NCBI GenBank assembly: GCA_963921825.1
Contig: OY997596.1
Coordinates: 38,059,932-38,123,931, forward strand
Direction of reading: 5' to 3'
Source of the DNA: Erodium maritimum
Taxonomy: Eukaryota > Streptophyta > Magnoliopsida > Geraniales > Geraniaceae
DNA length: 64,000 nucleotides
Both the position numbers and the translations under genes were made by a program. This document shows, piece after piece, positions 34,801-44,981 of this stretch (positions are counted from its first letter, which is position 1; every line of letters begins with the position of its first letter). A model generated the notes under the pieces. That model worked only from the letters and a program-made list of their open reading frames with translations, did no database searches and was not told the DNA's origin.

Positions 34801-36646
34801 GCTCGTGGAGAACTTGTTAAGGTGTGATGACCGTGTACGGAGTCCGATGTGGTCCTTCCTGGAATACCACTAGTGTGCCGGCATGACGGATTGTGATGGA
34901 GCGAGCTTCATAGTCAAGCAATATTGGGTTGACGATCTTCAGCCAATCAACCCTCAAGACCATGTCAAACGATCCTAGAGGCATGACCAGCATCTCCCAC
35001 CTGAACTTGTTCCTATCCATCTCCCAAGTAATTGAACAACTGGAGGCACATATGTAGGATTTACCGTTCCCCAGGCGAACCAAGACCGGTTGAGTTGGAA
35101 TGATATTCAGGCCCAAGTGTTTTGGCAGTAAGAGAGTCAAGAAATGATTTCGAGGCGCCCGAATCCACGAGGATGGAGATCGAATGTTCCTTTATGGTAC
35201 CTTCGATTCTGATTGATTTAGAATCGTGGGTTGTGTCTATGGCACAGAGTATCTTTTATTGTAAATGACAAAGATTGTGCTCGTCCAATGTATTGTCGAC
35301 CAATCCTTCCTGGAGTTCTTCAACAAGAGGCTTGGAGACGTCCAACTCCGGGATCTCATGTTGTTGGGAATCCTCTTCGTCATCAGTGTCGCAAAGAACA
35401 TACAAGCGTTGCTTGTTTGGACAGACGTGCTCCCTACTGTACTTTGCTGGGCAAGTGAAACACAACCCTTTCGCTCGTTTCTCGTCCAGTGACATCGGAA
35501 CCAAACGAGAAGGTGCTTTGGATCCCACCGGAGCTGGGAGCAGTGGAACCTGAGGGGGTTTTTGTATGAACTATTGCCTTGGCCTATTGAAAGGCTGGAA
35601 GGAAGGGCGCGCTGTTATCAGTTGGTACTGCTTGAGCTGGTACTTCTCGTGACGGGCCAAGTATGGCGTGGAGAAAGGATCGAGGGCCAAACAATTGCAC
35701 ACCAGGGGGGGTATGTGAGCTTTCAAGCCTCCGATGAAGTTCGAGATGAATAAATCCTCAAAGAGAGTGGGGTACCTTGTCATGACCAATATCTTGAGCT
35801 CCCCGAACTTGAGCTTTTATTCCTGCACCGAGTCCGTTTGCTGAAACTGCTTCAGTTCGATCAACGCGTCTTCGCGACCCATTGTCTCGAACTTCCAGAC
35901 CAAATCGTAACAAAACTAATCCCACCAAATGGTTCCCTTCCCAATCGTATACTCGGTGAACCAAAATTCCACTGGGCCAGTAAGATTAATAGAGGCTGAG
36001 CAAACCTTTTGGTCTTCTGGGATGTCATAGAAGGAGAAGTACAAAGTTTCCTTTCTCATCCAGCCACAAACGATGGAGCCATCACACACTGGGAATGACA
36101 ACGACGGAGAGCGGAACGCCAACTGGTTTTGTGGCTGGTTGGGCTGGTGGAGACAGTGGTTGAGCCATGTGTTGGTGAATGGCATAGGGGTGATGTGTAT
36201 GCGACGACGACCCTTGTTCTTGAGGCATTTGTCGTGGGTGAATTTTTTTTGAGGGTTTTGTTGGCCATTCATGGGTGAAGGAGTGTTATGAGGAACAGGA
36301 CGAGGGGGTTGAGCCAGGAATGGGTCTTGAGAAGGGTTGAAGAGGCCTGGTGGTGTTGCAGAAGGTTTAGCTACCAAGGAAGAAGTTACAGACTTGCCTC
36401 TGTCCTGGCTATGGTGGGCGTCAGGAGGGTGCGTTGGAGCTCTCGTCGGCCCAACCTGAAACCGCTCGAGCAATGACTCCATTCCCCTACGCAGGCCTTC
36501 CATCTCCTTTCTGCTTTGTTCTCCCATAGCTTTGAGATTCGCTACCTCTGCCCTGAGTTCGTTCACTCTGGACTGTGTTGCACATTCCTCTGTTGTTTCG
36601 CTGGACGTCATCTCTCTGGGTCGCTGGATGTTGGCTCTGATACCAC

Positions 36647-37106
36647 TGTCAAGAGCTTAGAATGCTCTTGAGGTTTTGAATTGACAACAAAAGGAACTTT
36701 TATTGATAAAGGTTGGAGCTAGCGCTCTTACAAACAAGATACAACCTCACTACTATCGAGTACTACCTCTTCTAAGCTAAAACTAACGAGTTCAAATTCA
36801 TGCTTCACCCTAGGAATTCTAATACTATACATAGATGGACACATACACGAGAAATGAGTCTTGGAGACAACCTCTGCAATTGGCTATGTTCTCTGCAACC
36901 TTGGCTTCAGACGCGGAAGAAAGACGACGAACTAAACCCTTGACTTTGGCCACCACTCGACAGCTACCACATGTCGCTTCCACAAAAGAACAGCGCTTCT
37001 ACTCGCTGGCAAAACGCACTGTGTCAACTTATCTCAGTTAAGTGGAACGGTGCGTTGCACCTATCTTGTACCTTCGAACTTGCTTGGCTAGCAAGCAATC
37101 GTGACA
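36647..37106 (-). repeat. chromovirus 5' LTR
   Basis: 460 bp with TG...CA ends. The primer-binding site adjoins its inner edge at about 36634-36645. Confidence 0.95.
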
Positions 37107-37111
37107 TCCTC

Positions 37112-38509
37112 AAATCCAAACACGACAACGACTCACTTACCAGCACACGGCAAGGCAAACATCATCTCTCTCAGAAGAGGAACGAACTTGACCTGAGACC
37201 GGCCGACGACTGAGATGACGGCCGGTATAAAGACGTGACGCACGAGAAGGAAATTGCAGGAGCAATTTAGGGTTACATTAAAAAAATTATATTAAAATTT
37301 AAAATAAAGACATGTTTTATAAATGAACACTGAGGGTATTTTGTAATTTTAGAATATATGAACAGTATATAGATGGAAAAGTGGATGGCTGACGCTCTGC
37401 GGGTTTAAGCGCAAACTTGAGCACGGCAAGTGCACCGGCCGTCAAGTAGTAATCGGATTTTAAGTCCGGAATATCGAGCCCAAAGGAGCAATAAACAAAC
37501 ACTCACTATTCAAAGCTTGTAGCTAAACTGTTTCGGTAAAAATCGAGTTTTTATGTTTTGAAAATAAACCTATAACGACTAAAAAGAAAATACAGAATTT
37601 AACAGAGAGTTTTCTTATCTTGAATCAAGTGAAGAGAGATCAAGGGCACGGGTTCATCGAGTTCATTCCATAAAATTGAACATGTTCGATTGTAGCGATG
37701 TCGATTTATTTTAGAGGCAACGAGTTGTCTCGACTTTAGTCATAACTTCTTTCGAACGATTCGGACTCTAATGGAATCTAACCACCGAGTTATTTCAAAT
37801 CACGATGTAGGAAGACCCAAAGCGTTAAGCTCTATGATAACTTCAATCACCACAGTCGAAGCATCTAATTTATAGAAATCACTACTCTAATCCCCCATAA
37901 CCCTAGAAATTGGGGGTTTAGTTGTTCATGGTGAGAAAATGCAAAGATGAAAAGGAGCAACCAATTAAATTCATAATCAAGATAAAAGTTGAGATACAAT
38001 CACCTAATTAGTCGTCTAATGTTGCTCTTCCTCTTCTTCGATCCCTCTCCTTGAAGCTCTTGAAGATCCACCAAAAGAAATTCACTTGTGTAGCCAACAA
38101 TGGAGTTTGTCTCCAAAAATCAACACCCAAATAAATCTCAAAATGGTTCTCTACCCACAAAAATAATGTTTCTCAACAAATAATACAAGATAATAAGCTC
38201 TCCTAAATTCTATAAAAGAAATAAAAAAGAAAATCTATACAAAAATGGTTCTTTGGTTTTGTGTGCTCTCTCTCTGGTTCTGTGAAATGGTGTCTCCCAA
38301 AAATGGCGAAGAAGGAGAAGTTCTTTTTTGTGTTGTGCGGCGCTGAAATCAAATAGAGGAGCTGTTGCCCTAGACAATTGGGACAGATGGCGCGAAGAGA
38401 GAGGAGCAGGTGTCAAGAGGAGAGGGGCTGAGGGCTTGGACAGGTGTCAGACAGGGGAAGGCGGCGGCTGGATAGGTGGCGGAAGCAGGGCGTGTGGTGG
38501 CTGGAGGTG
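37112..38509. other. MULE interior, middle part, repeat-like
   Basis: No gene recognised. From about 37390 the phrase GGCAAGTGCACCGGCCGTCA and the following text resemble a dispersed sequence common in plant LTR elements (a CAAGTGCACC...TCAAGTAGTAAT motif). It may be an older element captured by the MULE. It seems to continue at 41860 on the far side of the giant solo LTR. Confidence 0.4.
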
Positions 38510-40209
38510 ACACGTGTAATAACCACTCCCGGTCAACGCCAGTCAAATCTGCGAAAAACAGGAAAATTTTAAAAAATTCAGCAGACACTTGAATGAACCT
38601 AAATTTGACCCCGAGGGTCATACCGGACTTAAGTTGACCCCGATATCGACCAAAGTGTGTTCCGAGGGACTCAGGGCAATTTTCTGATCAATTTGGGAAA
38701 TGTGGACTTTTCGCTGGAAAAGTCAACCGAGCGACGTTTTGGTCTATTCGAGGACCGTTTTGGGTCCAAAAAGCTTAGCCGTCGTAGCAGCGGTCTTAGT
38801 TGAGCCGTTTCCTTGTAGCCCGTCAAGTTTCGTAATTTCTAGGAAAAAGTGCCCGTTCGGGGCCCGAAACGTCCGAATTTCGCGAATCTGATTAGAAAAT
38901 ATCTAGTAGATATTTTCCTAAAAAGGTGTGGGACCCACTTTGCCACTTGTCAAACAAGTGGTGGTGTTAGGTTTTGGGACAAGACAAGACAAGACTTTGA
39001 TGGTTAGTTTTGCTTTTTAAAGTGTTAGTTTTTTTAATAAAATAAAAAGGAAATAAGATGATACACGTCTATTTCAAAAAAAAAGGGTAGGTTTTAGAGA
39101 GAGAAAATGAGTTAGGAGAAAAGGAGAGAAAAGAGAAGAGGCTTGGGGAATTTGTGACGTTTCTCGATCATCCGACCGGTGGATCGTCTCAACGATAGAA
39201 GAATCGAGTTCACACCGTCATTCTCTACGGTGAGCACCTAACCGATTTTCGTTTTGGAAAGTTCGAATTTTAGGGTTTGAGTTTAAACGATTCAAATATG
39301 GTTGGGTTTTGTTTAAGTTTGGTTTAAAGATGATTGGTTGAGGTTTGGAGTTCGTTAAGAACGTTTTGGGGCAAAAAGGGAATTTTTCCCATTGTGGCCG
39401 TGTGGGGCCCACGTGCCCGGGTATCGGGTTTTTGTGTTCGGGTGGTTTAGAACGTTCCCCGGATCATTAATCCACAACCGGATCGAAATTTGGAATTCAA
39501 TTGCAAAAGTTGCATTTATCGGGTTTAGAAACTTTAAACGCTAATTAATTGACTCGAAAGTTGGAATTCGATTCCGTCGAGTGCCTTGGGACCCTTGAAT
39601 TATTCTAAGACCGTAGAAACGAAAACGGGAATTTTTGGAGCCCCGGAAGGGCATTTACAAAACCCGGGCAGATTCGCCATGTCGGGCGAATCGGGCCTTT
39701 TTGGGTCCAATATCAACAATGTCGAGTAATTGGGGAGTTTGGGAGTGATCGACATTGTCGGGGTTACTTTTGGGCGCCAGGTTTATTAAAATTCAGCATT
39801 ATGCCTGCAAGCTTAAAAGCGTTTAAAATTGTGTTCTTTTAGATCGTGTTGCGGACCGGGGCCAAGGAAAGTTAGGCGAGTGACGAAGATCACGCCGGGG
39901 CTTATTTGGGCACTTTTGGAGAACACGCACGAGGTAGGGAAAAGTAGCCGGATCTCGGCCCTGACTAGGGAAAGTTAACAGTAGAAATGCATGTGACACT
40001 GGGGTGTCGTGGGTTAAGTGAGTTATTGAACATTAGAAAGGCATGATACGGGAACGTAGCGAATATTGGAAATGCATGTGACACTTAGTAGTGTCGTAGG
40101 AGTAGAGAACTTAGCGATATTGGAATTACTGGAGGCATATGACCATGCCCGGAGGTTGATTGTGAACTTATCGGTATTAGGAGTACTAGAGGCATATGAC
40201 CATGCCCGG

Positions 40210-40860
40210 AGGTTGATTGTTTAATTTATGTCTTGGGTGGCCATGAGAGCCCGTGTATTATTGTTGGTGTCTTGGGTGGCCATGAGAGCCCGTACTTTAC
40301 TGTTGTGTCTTGGGTGGCCATGAGTGCCTGTGGGGTTGTCGAACCCGTGTCTTTATTGCTGGTGTGTCTTGGGAGGCCATGAGTGCCCGTGGGGTTGTTG
40401 AACCCGTGTCGTTACTGTCGATGTATCTTGGGTGGCCATGAGTGCCCGTGGGGTTGTTGAGCCCGTTAGTTATGGTTGGTGTGTCTTGGGAGGCCGTGAG
40501 TGCCTGTGGGGTTGTTGAGCCCGTTAGTTATGGTTGGTGTGTCTTGGGAGGCCGTGTGTGCCCGTGAGGTTGTTGAGCCCGTGAGTTATGGTTGGTGTGT
40601 CTTGGGAGGCCGTGAGTGCCTGTGGGGTTGTTGAGCCCGTGAGTTACTGTTGGTGTGTCTTTGGTGGCCATGAGTGCCCGTGGGGTTGTTGAGCCCGTGA
40701 GTTACTGTTGGTGTGTCTTGGTTGGCCATGAGTGCCCGTGGGGTTGTTGAGCCCGTGAGTTATGGTGGGTGTGTCTTGGGAGGCCGTGAGTGCCCGTGGG
40801 GTTGTTGAGTCCGTGTTTTACTGTTGGTGTCTTGGGTGGCCATGAGTGCTTGTGGAGTGC
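40210..40860 (+). repeat. minisatellite in giant LTR copy 2
   Basis: About a dozen head-to-tail units of about 55-60 bp with GTGCCCGTGGGGTTGTTGAG and GGTGTGTCTTGGGAGGCC cores. It is longer than in copy 1, block 1, so unit number varies between copies. Confidence 0.9.
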
Positions 40861-41576
40861 TGAACCTGTGTTGTTGCTGCTTGTTGAACTTTGCTTGTGA
40901 TTGTGATTGTGCTTGCCCGAGGTTCGTGACCCGACTGTGTGTCGGGAAGTGGTGTGGACTTTGGCTGGCTTACCTGACAGGGATCGGTAAGTTGCGAGCG
41001 TTCTTTGGCTGGCCTGACCGAGTTCAAGCCTCGGGAGCTTGCGAGCGTTCTTTGGCTGGCTTGACCGAGTTCGAGTCTCGGAAGTTGCGAGCGTTCTTTG
41101 GCTAGCCTGACCGAGTTCGAGTCTCGGGAGGTTGTGAGCGTTTTTAGGCGATGAGAGGGAAGCTCCCCTTCCGACTAGGTATCGGAAAAGCAGCGCTGTA
41201 TATATCGCCAACAGGTCGACCGCCTGGAGCCTGACAGGGATCGGCAAAGCGCGTGGGGCAGGCTCGAGCCCAGCCGGTTAGCAACCGACACTGAGCAGCT
41301 GACAGGAGTACGATCCTTTGTGATCTTGTTTGGTGTGCGATCCTTTGTGATCTTGGGTGTTGCGTGGTGGTCTGTCGTGTCTTTGGAGGAGGTCGTCGAT
41401 CGTTGTGTCGGGTCTACCTTACGTGTCCGAGTGTTGAGTTGGCTGAGGAAAGTATCAATGTGTGGGTGTCGGTCGGGTTTCTTGAGTTTGGGGATGGTGT
41501 TCCCGGTGTTGAGTTGGTTGTTGGTATTATCGGCATTGTCTGCTAATTATGCCGCAGTCAGTCTGTTATCCGTGGT

Positions 41577-41594
41577 GGTGAGCGAACGCTCACC
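41577..41594. promoter_or_regulatory. conserved LTR hairpin, copy 2
   Basis: GGTGAGCGAACGCTCACC, identical to both versions in copy 1, about 260 bases before the LTR end. Confidence 0.75.
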
Positions 41595-41859
41595 CCTAGC
41601 TTCTTTTCCTACATGTACCGGTCGCAGGTTGGACTAGGTGAGCTTCCGAAGCTTGAAGAGCTGGGAGCGGGATTCTGGGTTTATTTTGAGTCTAGCGACG
41701 GATACCATACTTTTGTCCACTTGTTGGGACGTGTTTTAAGTTGTAAATATTATTTTTGTTGAACAAACGGTGATTTATGAAAAAGGCAACTAAATGTTTT
41801 ATTATTTTAAATGTTCGCGTCCCGAGTTCGGTTTACTGAAATTGGGGCGTGACAACACG

Positions 41860-42342
41860 TGTCGCGTGGTGGATGAATGGCGGCTGATGCTAAGGGAAGG
41901 TGGCGAACGGATGGGGCGACACGTGGACGGCGCCTGGGAAAGGCGGCTGGGCTGGAGCGTGTCAGGCTCTGACTCTCTGCTCTATCTTTGTCCCTTTTCG
42001 CTATTTTGCTCGCTCCGGCTTCGCTTGGACTCCGATCGATCTCGTTCTTGCGCCAAAAAATTCCACTTCTCGAGACCTACAAAATAAGATCAATCATGAA
42101 TATATTTTGGAGCGAACAAAACTAACCTTCTTGACGGTCCACATGCACGAAACACCCAAAATACACCGGAAATCCATCAAAACACCAAACATATCGATAA
42201 AATCAATTATTCATACTAAACCTACATATATGATAGAAAATCGGGACCAAAAGCCTATATAACTCGATATAATGTAGCCCTTTTACGTGTCAAAATGCAC
42301 CTGCATCAATGGCATGGGGTAACAACGTAATTAATGGTTATT
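41860..42342. other. MULE interior, right part
   Basis: Continuation of 38509 beyond the giant solo LTR. No coding similarity. The last about 30 bases (from about 42315) are the inner part of the right MULE TIR. Confidence 0.5.
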
Positions 42343-42347
42343 CGGTG

Positions 42348-44028
42348 TGTTAGGTCTCGAGGTAGGGTTGGAGATGAACCAACTCGCAGCAGAAAATCAA
42401 TGAAAATCAAGAGACGATTAAAACCATGAAACAAATAACAAAGAATGGATTCACAAGAGAAAAATTCAGCACTATTTCTTACCAAAACAAGAACGCCAGT
42501 TAACGAATGATTGGCTTGAGTCTCCAAGACGCCTACGTATCCACATGGGAATCAAAGCTATGTAGTTCTTCTCTTTGAGGACTCAAGAACACAAAAATGG
42601 AGGTGGGAGCTTGCCAAACCTGAAATTGTAGGGAGAGAGGGAGAGAAGTTGTGTTTCCTATTCTTGTCTTTGTTATGTTAAAAAAATATGATTTAAACAT
42701 AACAAACCCCATACTTGTCCAACTAAAGGCATGAGACAAGTATAGTGTCAAGTAAGGTGTAAATAGGACAAAGTATGGCTAGACAAGATGGGGTTAGGTG
42801 GTGAATCATCAACACCTTAATTCTTGTCTTGCTTACTTAGTACTAATTAATCAAGACTTGATTAATTAGTTCCATGGGCCTTGGTTGCATGGGCCTCTCA
42901 TGGGCCTCTTGGAACATGGCCCGTGGCCATTCCCAACGAGGTCCCGTGATGAGCTCATCGCCTCCACGCCTTCCATACAGGAAATGTCCAACATTATCGG
43001 ACGTGATCAATCCCAAGACTCCAAGCCTTGTCTCGATCCGTAATGTCCTATTCACTTACGGCACATGACCCAAAACCCAGTTTTGGTCATGTCCCGAGAC
43101 AACTCCCTTTTGGCCATTCTCCATAAATGTGTCAATGAGTTTCATCCTCCGGTGTGACCCTTAGGTTTATGTATGTCAATAGATCAACGTAAAATATCAT
43201 TTTACTTGATCCTATTTAAGTGGCAACTAACGAGACTTTAGTATTGTCTGACACTGCATAACGAATCGACTTGTCGATTCTAACCTTTCCGTCGTCCCTG
43301 TCATTATCATTTTATCTCCGATATCCTGATTGAGATAAGGCATAGAGCCGTCATCCTTATTATTCTCAATCACTGTTCCTTGATATGTGAGATGACTGAA
43401 TATATGATACCCAGTATCATGTGCATGGCCATGCTATTCTTTCAGTCACTCTCGATCAAGCGGCCGAGAACCGATATCTTTCTCATACCGTAGTTTGAGG
43501 GATAAATACATTAGCCGTATTTCGTGTCACTCATGCAGTCCATCCCCAAGCCAATCATGGCCGTTATGGAAGCCCTGTTACGGACAACATTAGGCTCAGG
43601 TCAAACTTAGTTGTTTACTGCATAGCGATCACAAAGACTCCTTGGTCTAAGGATACATGACAAGCTACGACAATGAATATGTTCATGACTTGAACTATGG
43701 AACATATTCATATCGGGTCGTCCAATATCATGTCCCACATGATATCTATGATCAGACTCCGGAATCCCATTACAATGACTAACAGAACGTAAGCCATAAA
43801 AAACCATATTTCATACTAGTCGCTTCTAGTGAAGCTTTGTTGACTAGGGACCCATCGAGTGTGATCTATCTCGATCTATGGTTCTATTCGCATGGTGGGC
43901 ATAGATCAGAGCACACATCGATACATTACTCCAACACATAAGTAATATAAAGCCGCTTTAATTTTATTGCTAACGATGATATATACATTTGGACATTTAG
44001 GATTGAACCACGGGCACTAAGACTAACA
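42348..44028 (-). mobile_element. copia solo LTR inserted in the right MULE TIR
   Basis: The sequence is a 1681-bp relative of the inner copia LTR (TGTTAGGTCTCGAGG...ACTAACA) and is flanked by a perfect 5-bp duplication CGGTG (42343-42347 and 44029-44033). Removing it restores continuity of the MULE TIR. It is a distinct, more diverged copy than the LTRs of the inner copia, particularly in its first 800 bases. Confidence 0.92.
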
Positions 44029-44122
44029 CGGTGTAGGTAATTGTTACGAATAAACATTGGGGTAGTAAATCGTTAAACTCGTATAGTTCGGGGTCTGTCA
44101 ACGTAATTTACCCTTAGGTCTA

Positions 44123-44981
44123 TGCATGTCGGTAAGATCAACGTAAAGTCCTACTTTACTTGATATTACCCTAGTGGAAACTAACAAGACTTAATTTAGC
44201 TTAACACTGCATAACAAATCGACCTTGTCGATTCTAACCTTTCCGTCGTCCTTGTCATTATCCTTTTATCTCTGATATCCTGATTGAGACAAGTCACAGA
44301 GCCGTCATCCTTATTATTCTGAATCATTGTTCCTTGATATGTGAGATGACTGTATGTGTGATACCCAATATCATGTGCATGACCATGCTTTTCTTTTAGT
44401 TACTCTCGATCAAGTGGTCGTAAACCAGATATCTTTCATATACCATAGTATGAGGGATAAATCCCTTAGCCGTCTCTCATGATGCTCATGCAGTCATTCC
44501 CCAAACCAATCTTGGCCATTATGGAAGCCTAGTCACGGTGCAACAGGCTCAGGTTAAACACAATTGTTTACTGCATAGCAATCATAGAGACTCCTCGGTC
44601 TAAGGATACATAACAAGCCATGACTCTGATTATGTTCATGACTTGATCTTGTGAACATAATCAGGTCGGGTCGTCCAATATCATGTCCAACATGATATCT
44701 ATGATCAGGCTCTAGAACGCATTCCAATAGCCAACAGAACAAAGCCATCAAGAGTCACTTTTCATACTAGTCGCTTCTAGTGAAGACTATTGACTAGGGA
44801 ACCCATCGAGTGTGATTTATATCATGATCTATGGTTCTATTCGCATGGTGGGCATAGATCGGAAACACACACGATATACTACTCCAACACCCGAGTAATA
44901 TGAAAGTCACTTTATTATATTGCCAACAATGATATTTACATTTGGATGTTTACGATCGGACTACGGACACTAAGACTAACA
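44123..44981 (-). repeat. inner copia 3' LTR, right part
   Basis: Aligns with 48473-49328 of the 5' LTR and continues the 3' LTR that stops at 30462 on the far side of the MULE. Confidence 0.92.

Larger units (their letters stand above)
31420..37106 (-). mobile_element. Ty3/gypsy chromovirus fossil (Reina-like)
   Basis: LTRs are 36647-37106 (5', 460 bp) and 31420-31880 (3', 461 bp), both TGTCAAGAGC...ATCGTGACA, with a perfect 5-bp duplication TCCTC (31415-31419 and 37107-37111). A primer-binding site TGGTATCAGAGC, complementary to initiator Met tRNA, follows the 5' LTR. On the minus strand, in order: gag with a CCHC-like knuckle (about 36611-35256), protease (35140-34817), reverse transcriptase (34465-33767, with an FFDD box), RNase H and integrase (33688-32618), and a C-terminal chromodomain (about 32100-31929). 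The chromodomain and the small size (5.7 kb, short LTRs) fit the Reina branch of chromoviruses. It is broken, with roughly half a dozen breaks. The LTRs differ at about 28 of 460 sites by eye (6 percent), about 2-3 million years at a commonly used plant rate. Confidence 0.93.
38515..41854 (+). mobile_element. giant solo LTR, copy 2 (3.34 kb)
   Basis: Starts TGTAATAACCACTCCCGG, ends GGGGCGTGACA, and is flanked by a perfect 5-bp duplication ACACG (38510-38514 and 41855-41859). No second LTR or coding region accompanies it, so it is a solo LTR left by recombination. It gives the reference length for this family: conserved head (38515-39260), GC-rich block near 39640, minisatellite (40210-40860), the hairpin at 41577-41594 and a conserved tail. 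Confidence 0.93.
30463..44113. mobile_element. Mutator-like element (MULE), non-autonomous, swollen to 13.65 kb by insertions
   Basis: The ends are inverted repeats of about 110 bp: the left begins GGGTAAATTACGTTGACA and the right ends with its complement, TGTCAACGTAATTTACCC. The flanks carry a perfect 9-bp duplication TTAGGTCTA (30454-30462 and 44114-44122). The undisturbed LTR at 47750-49328 has TTAGGTCGA at the same place, so the empty site is visible. A 9-bp duplication and long TIRs are the signature of Mutator. Removing the chromovirus, the giant solo LTR and the copia solo LTR leaves about 2.93 kb. No MURA-type transposase was found in that remainder, so it depended on another element. 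The right TIR is itself split by the copia solo LTR. Confidence 0.9.
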
